Shown here: positions 18,000 through 26,305 of the stretch, piece after piece
Numbering within the stretch: the stretch's first letter is position 1
Layout: each line of letters starts with the position of its first letter
From: Pseudotabrizicola algicola
GTDB lineage: Bacteria > Pseudomonadota > Alphaproteobacteria > Rhodobacterales > Rhodobacteraceae
DNA: 64,000 nucleotides
Direction of reading: 5' to 3'
NCBI RefSeq assembly: GCF_010915705.1
Contig: NZ_JAAIKE010000010.1
Coordinates: 19,970-83,969 of the forward strand
Notes under the pieces: model-generated
Told to the model about the DNA's origin: nothing
The model's input: only the letters and a program-made list of their open reading frames with translations
The model's database searches: none
Translations under genes and position numbers: made by a program

Positions 18000-18411
18000 C
18001 CCCGCGCGCCAGATGGAAAATTGTCCGCCGGACAGTTTTCGAAGGGACAGAAAGCCCTCTCCCGGGCTAGAAAGTTGTTATGCTCGGGAGAGGAGCGCGC
18101 GGGGCAGGGGGCCACTGGCTTCCGGTATCCAGCGCGAGTCCGGTCGGGGTCCAGCCCCGGCGAGTTGGCGGTTCCTTCCTGGCCATATTCGTATGCTGGC
18201 GGGCGAAGCGCGGGACTTCGCCAGTGTCAGGGCCGGATTTTTGGGAAGCCATCTGGAATCCGGATCCACTCTCCCCCCGCACCAACCCCAATGAACGCTG
18301 GCCTTCAGGCCGGATACCCCGGACACCGCCGGACCCCTCGTGGAGTCCAGCGCGGCATCCGGAGTCCGGAGTCCGGCCTGCATCCACCTCATCGACGGAA
18401 ACCACCCGCCC
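18000..18411. promoter_or_regulatory. gap with palindrome and long hairpin
   Basis: No gene is seen. 18017-18039 is a near-perfect 23-bp palindrome (AAAATTGTCCG / CCGGACAGTTTT), operator-like. 18056-18093 forms a 12-bp stem (CCTCTCCCGGGC with GCTCGGGAGAGG, one G-T pair) around a 14-nt A/T-rich loop, with no T tract. It could be a terminator, attenuator or small structured RNA. The rest (18094-18411) has repeated TCCGG/AGTCCGG words, densest at 18355-18378. Confidence 0.5.
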
Positions 18412-19731
18412 ATGACACTGAGCTTCGCCCCCGAGCGGATCGAGATGTGGCCGCTGGCCAAGCTCCAACCCTACGCGAAGAACGCGAAGGCGCACGGGCC
18501 GGACCAGGTCGCGAAGATCGCCGCCAGTATGGCCGAGTTCGGCTGGACCGTGCCCTGCCTCGTGAGCGAGGACGGCGAGCTGATTGCGGGCCATGGCCGC
18601 GTGCTGGCCGCGACGCAGCTCGGGCTGACCGAAGCGCCGGTGATCGTGCTCGGGCATCTGACCGAGGCGCAGCGGCGGGCGTACCGCATCGCGGACAACA
18701 AGCTGACCGAACTCGGCACCTGGGACGAGGCGCTGCTGTCGGCCGAATTGAACGACCTTCTGGCCGAGGATTTCGACCTCTCGCTGGTCGGGTTTTCCGA
18801 TGGCGAACTCGACAAGCTGCTGGCCTACGTCGCGGAAGACGACGGTGAAGAAGGTGGCGCCGGGGGCTCCGTGCCGCCGGTGACCATCCCCGAACCGCCG
18901 CGCAATCCTGCGTCGCGCACCGGCGATCTGTGGATCCTTGGCGATCACCGCCTGCTGTGCGGTGACAGCACCAGCGCGACCGACGTGCGCCGCCTGATGA
19001 ATGGCGAGCGGGCGATCCTGTTCGCGACCGATCCGCCGTATCTCGTCGATTACGACGGCTCGAACCACCCGACGCGGAACAAGGACTGGTCTCAGTCCTA
19101 CGGCGTCACCTGGGACGACAGCTCGCAGGGCGCGGAGCTCTACGACGGCTTCATCGCCGCCGCCGTAGCCGAGGCAATCACCGAGGACGCCGCTTGGTAC
19201 TGCTGGCACGCCTCGCGCCGCCAGGCGATGCTGGAGGCCTGCTGGGAAAAGGCCGGGGCCTTTGTTCACCAGCAGATCATCTGGGTGAAGGACCGGGGGG
19301 TTCTGACCCGGTCGCACTACCTCTGGAAGCACGAGCCCTGCTTCATGGGCTGGCGCCGCCCGAACCGCCCGCCGAAGGTGGCCGAGCAGACGCTGCCCTC
19401 GACCTGGGAAATGCCGTCCTTCGCGAAGGACGAGCGCCCCGACCACCCGACGCCGAAACCACTCGACGCCTTCGGCATCCCGATGCGCCAGCATGTGGCG
19501 CGCGGTGGCCTCTGCTACGAGCCGTTCTCGGGCTCGGGCTCGCAGATCATGGCGGGCGAGGCCAACGGCCGCCGCGTCTTCGCGATGGAGATCAGCCCAG
19601 CCTATGTCGATGTCGCCGTCGAACGCTGGCAGGCGGAGACCGGGCGCGAGGCGATCCTCGACAGCGATGGTCGGACCTTCGCAGCGGTGAAGGCCGAGCG
19701 GCTGGGCGACTCTGCCGACGCTGCTGCCTGA
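18412..19731 (+). CDS. ParB-like domain fused to adenine/N4-cytosine DNA methyltransferase
   Basis: 439 residues from ATG 18412. Residues 1-110 are a ParB/sulfiredoxin-like domain (PYAKNAKAHGPDQVAKIAASM, then ELIAGHGRVLAA and RIADNKLTELG). The methyltransferase follows: DPPY at about 207-210 and the SAM-binding FSGSGS at about 372, the order of the beta class of N6/N4 methylases, ending with NGRRVFAMEISPAYVDVAV. Phages carry such orphan methylases to protect DNA from host restriction or to mark their own DNA. Overlaps the next methyltransferase. Confidence 0.92.
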   Translation: MTLSFAPERIEMWPLAKLQPYAKNAKAHGPDQVAKIAASMAEFGWTVPCLVSEDGELIAGHGRVLAATQLGLTEAPVIVLGHLTEAQRRAYRIADNKLTELGTWDEALLSAELNDLLAEDFDLSLVGFSDGELDKLLAYVAEDDGEEGGAGGSVPPVTIPEPPRNPASRTGDLWILGDHRLLCGDSTSATDVRRLMNGERAILFATDPPYLVDYDGSNHPTRNKDWSQSYGVTWDDSSQGAELYDGFIAAAVAEAITEDAAWYCWHASRRQAMLEACWEKAGAFVHQQIIWVKDRGVLTRSHYLWKHEPCFMGWRRPNRPPKVAEQTLPSTWEMPSFAKDERPDHPTPKPLDAFGIPMRQHVARGGLCYEPFSGSGSQIMAGEANGRRVFAMEISPAYVDVAVERWQAETGREAILDSDGRTFAAVKAERLGDSADAAA

Positions 19732-20720
19732 TGGCTGTCTACTACAACGATGCCGATCCCGCGGCCTGCGCCTGGTTGCGGGAGCTGATCGCGGCCGGGC
19801 TCCTGCCTGCCGGCGATGTGGACGAGCGCTCTATCCTCGAGGTGGAGCCCGCCGACCTGCGCGGCTTCGCGCAATGCCATTTCTTCGCCGGGATCGGTGG
19901 CTGGCCTTATGCGCTCCGCCTTGCTGGCGTGGCCGAGGATCTGCCCGTCTGGACTGGCTCGCCGCCCTGCCAGCCCTTCAGCCAGGCCGGGCAGCTCAAG
20001 GGACAAGACGATGACCGCCACCTCGCCCCGGTATTCCTGCGACTCGTCGCAGCCTGCCGACCGGAGCTCGTCTTCGGCGAGCAGGTCGCGAGCGCGGCAG
20101 TGCTCGGACCGGTTGGCGGCGCGGCTGGAACAGCGGCTGAGGGCGCGGCTTGCTGGGCGTGGTTCGACGCTCTGGCAGCTGACCTGGAAGCGGCATCATA
20201 CGCCGTCGCGGCGGCCGATCTGCCGGCTGCGGGCATCGGCGCGCCGCACATCCGCCAGCGGCTGTTCTTCGGAGCCGTCGCCGCGGACACAGTCACTCGC
20301 GGGTTGGGCTACGGCCTCGGCGCGGGATCACAAGGACGGATCGGAATGCTCGGCGGTGCCAATCAATGCGCTGCTCGGCCGGCAGGTCTGGCTGGCGGGC
20401 TGGCCGACGGCGATGGCAGGCTCGCCAGCGACAGAAAGCTACAATGCGGCCGGCAACACGGATGCGAGCCGCAGGACGGTGAAGCTGGTGAACTGGTCGA
20501 AGTCGCCGACCCCGCCGGGACCTGCGCGACGGACGGCGTCTGGCGAGATCCGGACTGGCTCCTCTGCCGCGATGGCGGCTGGCGGCCCGTTGAGTCCGGA
20601 ACATTCCCGCTGGCTGATGGGATACCCGGCCGCATGGGGCTGCTGCGGGGCTACGGCAATGCGATCGTACCGCCGCTCGCGGCGGAGTTCGTGATGGCGT
20701 TTCTGGAGAGCCTGCGATGA
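19731..20720 (+). CDS. C5-cytosine DNA methyltransferase (phage Dcm type)
   Basis: 329 residues. ATG 19731 overlaps the previous stop (TGATG). Motif I FFAGIGGW, motif IV with the nucleophile Cys (GSPPCQPFSQAGQ), motif VI reading GEQV instead of the usual ENV, motif VIII HIRQRLFF and C-terminal GYGNAIVPPLAAEF (motif X). Transfers methyl to cytosine C5 and flips the base. The second half is oddly rich in Ala and Gly and a second frame through the same DNA also resembles methyltransferase C-termini (see findings). Confidence 0.87.
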   Translation: MAVYYNDADPAACAWLRELIAAGLLPAGDVDERSILEVEPADLRGFAQCHFFAGIGGWPYALRLAGVAEDLPVWTGSPPCQPFSQAGQLKGQDDDRHLAPVFLRLVAACRPELVFGEQVASAAVLGPVGGAAGTAAEGAACWAWFDALAADLEAASYAVAAADLPAAGIGAPHIRQRLFFGAVAADTVTRGLGYGLGAGSQGRIGMLGGANQCAARPAGLAGGLADGDGRLASDRKLQCGRQHGCEPQDGEAGELVEVADPAGTCATDGVWRDPDWLLCRDGGWRPVESGTFPLADGIPGRMGLLRGYGNAIVPPLAAEFVMAFLESLR

Positions 20721-20941
20721 AGCAGAGCCGGACCATGTCGATGGTCGAGGCCGCGGCAAACGTTGTCGTCGGCTACGTTTTGGCCATCGCCACGCAGATC
20801 GTCGTGTTCCCGTGGTTCGGGATCGAGACGGGCCTCGCGGAGCATCTGTCCATCGGCCTCGCCTTCGTGGGCGTGTCGCTGGCGCGGGGCTATCTGCTGC
20901 GCAGGCTGTTCGAGGCGATCCGGATGCGGAGCGTGGAATAA
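20717..20941 (+). CDS. DUF7220 family small membrane protein
   Basis: 74 residues, start overlapping the methyltransferase stop. Two hydrophobic helices (about 10-33, VEAAANVVVGYVLAIATQIV, and 42-62) separated by a Gly/Glu turn and ending in a basic segment LLRRLFEAIRMR. Conserved after phage methyltransferase genes in this group. Role unknown; possible inner-membrane protein. Confidence 0.78.
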   Translation: MKQSRTMSMVEAAANVVVGYVLAIATQIVVFPWFGIETGLAEHLSIGLAFVGVSLARGYLLRRLFEAIRMRSVE

Positions 20942-20945
20942 GGGA

Positions 20946-20969
20946 CCGCCGCCCCATGCGGGACGGCGG
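20946..20969. terminator. bidirectional hairpin between convergent genes
   Basis: 10-bp stem with one mismatch, CCGCCGCCCC (20946-20955) against GGGACGGCGG (20960-20969), loop ATGC. It lies five bases after the stop at 20941 and before the end of the leftward gene at 20996, so it would serve both strands. No clear T tract. Confidence 0.55.
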
Positions 20970-20995
20970 CATCGGGACCGTCGTGATATGCGGTG

Positions 20996-21568
20996 TCAGT
21001 CCTCGGCGATCATGTACGCCCTGCCGCGCCCCTCGATCTTGTCAGAGGTGATCGTCAGGCCGAGTTTCTTTTTCAACGCGCCGGCAAGCGCACCCCTCAC
21101 CGTGTGCGGTCTCCAGTCCAAGGCGGTGACGATCTCGTCGATGGTTGCGCCACCCTCGGCGCGGAGCATCTCGATCAACTTCGCCTGCTTCGTTCCCTCG
21201 CGCGGCTTGCGCGTCTTGGGCGCGGCCTCAGGTTCTTTGGGAGTGTCCGGCGCGGGCTCCTCGGTCGGCGCGTCCGTCGCGCCCGCAGGCGCGGGGTTCG
21301 CGTCCTTGAGCTCGATGCCGATGGCGGCGAGGCCGGCGTCGGTGGCGACCAGCGTGACGCCGTGGCCGTCGCCGGTCTCGCGCCAGATGGGCTCGCGGTT
21401 GCGCTTGTCGGCGTCGACCTCCTGCAGGAACCCCTTGGCGAGCATCGTGCCGACCACCTTGGCAGCGGCGCCGCCCCGCAGGCTCTCGGGCAACGGCAGG
21501 GCGATGTGCTCGGGCCGCTGGGCGGCCGCGCTCAGGATCAGGGCTTGGGTGTCGGAAAGCTTGGTCAT
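20996..21568 (-). CDS. DUF3489 family protein, winged-helix C-terminus
   Basis: 190 residues. Two HTH-like halves joined by a Pro/Ala/Glu linker (about 95-130): the N-half LSDTQALILSAAAQRPEHIALPLPE and the C-half KQAKLIEMLRAEGGATIDEIVTALDWRPHTVRGALAGALKKKLG, the DUF3489 signature. Probably a DNA-binding regulator. It is transcribed against the late genes, together with the small gene at 21659. Confidence 0.85.
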   Translation of the reverse strand: MTKLSDTQALILSAAAQRPEHIALPLPESLRGGAAAKVVGTMLAKGFLQEVDADKRNREPIWRETGDGHGVTLVATDAGLAAIGIELKDANPAPAGATDAPTEEPAPDTPKEPEAAPKTRKPREGTKQAKLIEMLRAEGGATIDEIVTALDWRPHTVRGALAGALKKKLGLTITSDKIEGRGRAYMIAED

Positions 21569-21658
21569 CGTCGTCTCCCGTATCAGGGCGCGCGGAATGC
21601 GGGCCCTTCTACGAGGCCGAGCCCGCCAGTCGGCGGGCGGGACCGGGAGCGGGTCGTC

Positions 21659-21883
21659 TCACTCGGCGTGTTCGCCTTCGCTGAAGGCCATGTCGGTGAT
21701 TTCGCGCAGCTTGGCGCGGTAGTGGTTCAGGGTGCCGACATGGCCCCAGTTGATCTCGTCGGGGCTGGTCTCGAAATGGTCGGCGCTAAGCGCGGCGAGC
21801 CGCTCCAGCATCGCGTCGATCTCGGACTTGGCGGCGATGAAGGCGTCGAGGGCTTTCGTGTTGTCGGTCGCGCGGGTGGTCAT
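21659..21883 (-). CDS. small conserved acidic protein
   Basis: 74 residues, mostly helical and acidic (TKALDAFIAAKSEIDAMLER, then HFETSPDEINWGHVGTLNHY). Lies upstream of the DUF3489 gene on the same strand, 90 bp away, so the two probably share a promoter in 21884-21994. Conserved in this position in related phages as I recall; function unknown. Confidence 0.68.
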   Translation of the reverse strand: MTTRATDNTKALDAFIAAKSEIDAMLERLAALSADHFETSPDEINWGHVGTLNHYRAKLREITDMAFSEGEHAE

Positions 21884-21994
21884 CGTGGTGGCTCCGTGCT
21901 GAGTTGCATCGCTTCGTTGGAGACACGCTCCCTCTGTCCGCCGCGCTTATCAACTCCATAAGCAAATGATTTCGAATGATAATCGGAGCTGTCG
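21884..21994. promoter_or_regulatory. divergent promoter region before packaging genes
   Basis: The most A+T-rich part of this area (about 21945-21985), between the leftward small gene and the terminase small subunit. GATAAT at 21978-21983 is a good -10 candidate for rightward late transcription. GGAG at 21985-21988 is the ribosome-binding site for ATG 21995. A -35 box cannot be assigned confidently. Confidence 0.4.
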
Positions 21995-22591
21995 ATGCAG
22001 GGCATGAGCGAGCGCCAGTACGCCGCCCATGTCGGGCTGTCGCGCGGCGCGATCCAGAAGGCCAAGACGGCCGAGCGCCTGGTTCTCTATCCCGACGGCA
22101 GCATCAACGCGGCCGCCAGCGACGCCCGGCGCGCCGAGACGACGGACCCGTCCAAGACCCGAAAGCCGCCCGAGCCGAAGCTGAAGCCCGTCCCCGAGGC
22201 GGCGGTCGCCGCCGTTGGCGACACGCTGCGCGAACAGGGGCTGGCGGTCCCGGCGGTCGGCGGCAGCACGACCTTCCTGCAGGCGAAGACCGCGAACGAG
22301 GTGCTGAAGGCGCAGGAACGGCGCATCCGGCTCCAGAAGCTGAAGGGGGAATTGATCGAGCGGGCGCGCGCGCTGGCGCTGGTGTTCCGCCTGGCGCGCG
22401 AGGAACGGGACGCATGGGTGACCTGGCCTGCACGTGCGGCGGCGCTGATGGCGGCCGAGCTCTCGGCCTCGTGCAGCGACGCGACGGGCCAGCAGATCAC
22501 CGTGGAGCCAGCCTCAATGCAGAAGGTCTTGGAGAAACATGTACGCGCCCACCTCGACGAACTCGCCGAGGTCCGGCCCGACTTCCGATGA
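21995..22591 (+). CDS. terminase small subunit (Nu1-like)
   Basis: 198 residues. N-terminal HTH (MSERQYAAHVGLSRGAIQKAKT) of the Nu1 type that binds the packaging site, a variable Pro-rich linker, then a long helical C-half (KTANEVLKAQERRIRLQKLKG...) for contact with the large subunit. ATG 21995 has GGAG upstream. Its 3' end overlaps the large-subunit gene by 53 bp. Confidence 0.82.
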   Translation: MQGMSERQYAAHVGLSRGAIQKAKTAERLVLYPDGSINAAASDARRAETTDPSKTRKPPEPKLKPVPEAAVAAVGDTLREQGLAVPAVGGSTTFLQAKTANEVLKAQERRIRLQKLKGELIERARALALVFRLAREERDAWVTWPARAAALMAAELSASCSDATGQQITVEPASMQKVLEKHVRAHLDELAEVRPDFR

Positions 22592-24545
22592 GAGCGGCGA
22601 TGGCCTGACGGACTTCGACGGCGCGGGCGAGATCCGGCGCGCCTGGGGCAACGGGCTGCGGCCCGACCCGGACCTGACCGTTTCGGAATGGGCGGACCGG
22701 CACCGCATGCTCTCGGGTCGCGCCTCGGCCGAGCCGGGGCGGTATCGGACGGTGCGCACGCCCTACATGCGCGAGATCATGGACCGTCTGTCGCCGGGAG
22801 ATCCCACGCAGCGGATCGTGTTCATGAAGGCCGCGCAGGTCGGGGCGACCGAGGCCGGCAACAACTGGATCGGGTTCGCCATCCACCAGGCGCCGGGGCC
22901 GATGCTGGCTGTCCAGCCGACGGTGGAACTGGCAAAGCGCAACTCGCGCCAGCGGATCGATCCGCTGATCGACGAAAGCCCGGAGCTGCGGGAGCGGGTC
23001 AAACCGGCCCGGTCCCGCGATGCGGGCAACACCATGCTGTCCAAGGAGTTCGCGGGCGGCATCCTGATCATGACCGGGGCCAACTCGGCGGTCGGGCTGC
23101 GCTCGACCCCGGCGCGCTACATCTTCCTCGACGAGGTCGATGCCTATCCGGCCTCGGCCGACGAGGAAGGCGACCCGGTCACGCTGGCTGAAGCGCGATC
23201 GCTGACCTTCGCCCATCGGCGCAAGGTTCTGCTGGTCTCGACGCCGACGATCCGGGGGCTAAGCCGGATCGAACGCGAGTACGAGGCGAGCGATCAGCGG
23301 CGGTTCTACGTGCCGTGCCCGCATTGCGGCACGATGCAGTGGCTGAAGTTCGACCGGCTGCGCTGGCAGAAGGGCCGTCCGGAGACGGCGGAATATCACT
23401 GCGAGGGCTGCGACGCGGCAATCGCGGAACACCACAAGACGGCGATGCTGGAGGGCGGCGAATGGCGGGCGACCGCCACGGCCGCTGACCCGACCACGGT
23501 CGGGTATCACCTCTCGGCGCTCTACTCGCCGATCGGCTGGCTGAGCTGGGAGCGGATCGTGCGGGCATGGGACGCGGCCCAAGGGTCGGACGAGGCAATC
23601 AAGGCGTTCCGCAACACGATCCTCGGCGAGACATGGGTCGAGAGTGGCGAAGCGCCGGACTGGCAGCGGCTCTACGACCGTCGCGAAGCATGGCGCCCCG
23701 GCACGGTGCCCGCGGGTGGGCTGTTCCTGACCGCCGGGGCCGACGTGCAGAAGGACCGGATCGAGGTCGATGTCTGGGCATGGGGCCGCGGCCTGGAAAG
23801 CTGGCTCGTCGACCACGTCGTGATCGAGGGCGGGCCCGACCGGCATGACGCATGGTCTGATCTGACCGCGATGCTCGACCGAAGCTGGCCGCACGAACGC
23901 GGCGCGCACCTTCGCATCGCGCGGCTTGCCATCGACACCGGCTACGAGGCCCCGGCGGTTTATGCCTGGTCGCGGCAGGTCGGCTTCGCGCAGGTGGCCC
24001 CGGTGAAAGGTGTCGAGGGGTTCAATCGCTCGAGCCCGGTGTCGGGGCCGACCTTCGTCGACGCCACCGAGGGCGGGAAGCGCCTGCGCCGCGGTGCCCG
24101 GCTCTGGACGGTGGCGGTGTCGACCTTCAAGGCCGAAACCTATCGCTTCCTGCGGCTTGAACGGCCGACCGAGGAGGACATGGCCGAGGGGGCGGCGTTC
24201 CCACCCGGCTCGGTGCATCTGCCGAGTTGGGTCGAGAACGAATGGCTGAAGCAGTTCGTGGCCGAACAATTGGTCACGGTGCGCACCAAGCGCGGCTTCG
24301 CCCGGCTCGAATGGCAGAAGCTGCGCGAGCGGAACGAGGCGCTGGACTGCCGGGTCTATGCCCGCGCCGCTGCCTGGATCGCCGGTGCCGACCGGTGGAC
24401 CGACGAGAAATGGCGCGACCTCGAGGATCAGCTTGGGGCTGTTCCCGAGGGGAACGCCCCGGCAGGCGAAATTCGCAGGGACGGACAGGCCCCGCAAGGC
24501 AAGCGGCGTTCCGATTGGCTCGGGCGGCGTGGAGGGTGGTTTTGA
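22539..24545 (+). CDS. terminase large subunit (gpA family)
   Basis: 668 residues. GpA-type packaging ATPase: KAAQVGATEAGNN (Walker-A-like, about 95-107), LDEVDAYP (Walker B, near 193) and the STPTI coupling motif. A zinc-ribbon pair CPHC and CEGC near 265-295 is followed by the RNase-H-like nuclease (TAGADVQKDRIEVDVWAWG, IDTGYEAPAVYAW). Cuts concatemers and drives DNA into the capsid; lambda-like cos packaging is expected from the family. Confidence 0.95.
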   Translation: MYAPTSTNSPRSGPTSDESGDGLTDFDGAGEIRRAWGNGLRPDPDLTVSEWADRHRMLSGRASAEPGRYRTVRTPYMREIMDRLSPGDPTQRIVFMKAAQVGATEAGNNWIGFAIHQAPGPMLAVQPTVELAKRNSRQRIDPLIDESPELRERVKPARSRDAGNTMLSKEFAGGILIMTGANSAVGLRSTPARYIFLDEVDAYPASADEEGDPVTLAEARSLTFAHRRKVLLVSTPTIRGLSRIEREYEASDQRRFYVPCPHCGTMQWLKFDRLRWQKGRPETAEYHCEGCDAAIAEHHKTAMLEGGEWRATATAADPTTVGYHLSALYSPIGWLSWERIVRAWDAAQGSDEAIKAFRNTILGETWVESGEAPDWQRLYDRREAWRPGTVPAGGLFLTAGADVQKDRIEVDVWAWGRGLESWLVDHVVIEGGPDRHDAWSDLTAMLDRSWPHERGAHLRIARLAIDTGYEAPAVYAWSRQVGFAQVAPVKGVEGFNRSSPVSGPTFVDATEGGKRLRRGARLWTVAVSTFKAETYRFLRLERPTEEDMAEGAAFPPGSVHLPSWVENEWLKQFVAEQLVTVRTKRGFARLEWQKLRERNEALDCRVYARAAAWIAGADRWTDEKWRDLEDQLGAVPEGNAPAGEIRRDGQAPQGKRRSDWLGRRGGWF

Positions 24546-24547
24546 AC

Positions 24548-24757
24548 ATGACGGACTGGACGGAAACCGAGCTCTCGGCGCTTCGCCGCGCCTATGCCAG
24601 CGGCACGACCCGGGTCAGCTATGACGGGAAGTCGGTGGATTACGGCTCGGCCGAGGATCTGCTCGCCCGCATCCGCACCATTGAGCGCGCCATCGCAGGC
24701 GTCGACCGGCCACTGCCGATTGCCGGGCTCGCCGGCTTCTCGCGCGGGGATCGCTGA
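24548..24757 (+). CDS. head-tail connector gpW family
   Basis: 69 residues. The gpW signature is LSALRRAYASGTTRVSYDGKSVDYGSAEDLLARIRTIE (positions 8-45). Plugs the portal so that DNA stays in and the tail can attach. Starts 2 bp after the terminase stop and its stop codon overlaps the portal ATG at 24757. Confidence 0.88.
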   Translation: MTDWTETELSALRRAYASGTTRVSYDGKSVDYGSAEDLLARIRTIERAIAGVDRPLPIAGLAGFSRGDR

Positions 24758-26301
24758 TGTCGGCAAACTGGTTCGACCACGCCATCGCGACGGTGGCCCC
24801 GCGCATGGCCGCCCGCCGCGTGATGGCGCGGCAGGCGTTCGAGACCCTGACGCGGGGATACGACGGGGCCGCGCGCGGGCGTCGGACGGAAGGCTGGCGC
24901 GCGCCGGGATCCTCGGCCGACAGCGAGATCGGCGTGGCGGGTGCGCTGCTGCGCGACCGGATGCGCGATTTGGTGCGCAACAACCCGCATGCGGCCAAGG
25001 CCGTGGCGGTGCTTGTGAACAACATCATCGGCGCGGGGATCATGCCGCGCGCCGCGAGCGGCGACGACAAGCTCGACCGCAAAGTCGATGCGCTGTTCGA
25101 GCGCTGGACGGCTGAATGTGACGCCGACGGCCAGCTCGACTTCTACGGACTGCAGACGCTGATCTGCCGGGAGATGGTGGAGGCGGGCGAGGTCCTGGTG
25201 CGCCGCCGCCTGCGTCGCGCAAGCGACGGTCTACCGGTGCCGCTGCAATTGCAGGTGCTGGAGGCCGACTTCCTCGACGCCACCAAATCCGGCGTCCTCG
25301 GCGCGGGGCGGCTGGTGCAGGGGATCGAGTTCGACCCGGTCGGCAAGCGCCGGGCCTACTGGCTGCATGCGGAGCACCCGGGCGACGCCTATGGCGCCTT
25401 GCAGAACGGTCTGCAGAGCCGCCCGGTCCCGGCGACCGAGATCGCCCATGTCTACGAGAAGCAGCGCACACAGGCTCGCGGCGTTCCCTGGGGCGCGCCG
25501 GTAATCCGCAGCTTGCGCGATCTCGACGATTACGAGGTGGCGGAGCTGGTCCGGAAGAAGACCGAGGCCTGCGTCACCGCCATCGTCTTCGGCGACGACG
25601 AGGCACAGCAGGGCATCGCGCCCTCCGTGGTCGATGCCGATGGCAACCGGGTGGAGCAGTTCGAGCCGGGGCTGATCGCCTATGCCCGTGGCGGCAAGGA
25701 CATCCGGTTCAACCAGCCCTCGGCCACCGGCGGCTACGGCGAATACAAGCGGGCGAGCCTCCACACGATCTCGGCCGGGTTCCGGGTGCCCTACGAGTTG
25801 CTGACCGGGGACCTCAGCCAGGTCAACTATTCCTCGATCCGCGCGGGCCTCGTCGAGTTCCGCCGCCAGATCGACGCGGTGCAATGGCAGCTGTTCATTC
25901 CGATGCTCTGCGCGCCGGTCTGGCGCTGGTTCACCGAGGCCGCATGGGCGGCGGGCCAGATCCCGTCGCCGACCGTGCCGGTGGAATGGTCGCCGCCGAA
26001 GTTTGAGGCGGTCGATCCGCAGAAGGACGCGATGGCGAACCTGCTGTCGATCCGCTCCGGCACCATGACGCTGGCCGAGGTGATCGCGAGACAGGGACGC
26101 AACCCCGATGCAGTGCTGGCCGAGATCGCGGCGACCAACGCCAAGCTCGACGCGCTGGGACTGGTGCTCGACACCGACCCGCGGCGCGTCACCAAGACCG
26201 GCAGCGCGCAGACGAACGATCCCGCCGCTGACGACACCACCGCCGACGACCCGACCGCCGACGCGGAAACCGACCCGGCGCAGGCCGACCAACAGGACTG
26301 A
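24757..26301 (+). CDS. portal protein, lambda family
   Basis: 514 residues. Recognised from RDLVRNNPHAAKAVAVLVNNIIG, AYWLHAEHPGD, the HVYEKQRTQARGVPW block and PYELLTGDLSQVNYSSIRAGL. Forms the dodecameric ring through which DNA enters. The last 50 residues are Thr/Asp/Ala repeats, likely disordered. Confidence 0.94.
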   Translation: MSANWFDHAIATVAPRMAARRVMARQAFETLTRGYDGAARGRRTEGWRAPGSSADSEIGVAGALLRDRMRDLVRNNPHAAKAVAVLVNNIIGAGIMPRAASGDDKLDRKVDALFERWTAECDADGQLDFYGLQTLICREMVEAGEVLVRRRLRRASDGLPVPLQLQVLEADFLDATKSGVLGAGRLVQGIEFDPVGKRRAYWLHAEHPGDAYGALQNGLQSRPVPATEIAHVYEKQRTQARGVPWGAPVIRSLRDLDDYEVAELVRKKTEACVTAIVFGDDEAQQGIAPSVVDADGNRVEQFEPGLIAYARGGKDIRFNQPSATGGYGEYKRASLHTISAGFRVPYELLTGDLSQVNYSSIRAGLVEFRRQIDAVQWQLFIPMLCAPVWRWFTEAAWAAGQIPSPTVPVEWSPPKFEAVDPQKDAMANLLSIRSGTMTLAEVIARQGRNPDAVLAEIAATNAKLDALGLVLDTDPRRVTKTGSAQTNDPAADDTTADDPTADAETDPAQADQQD

Positions 26302-26305
26302 CCCC

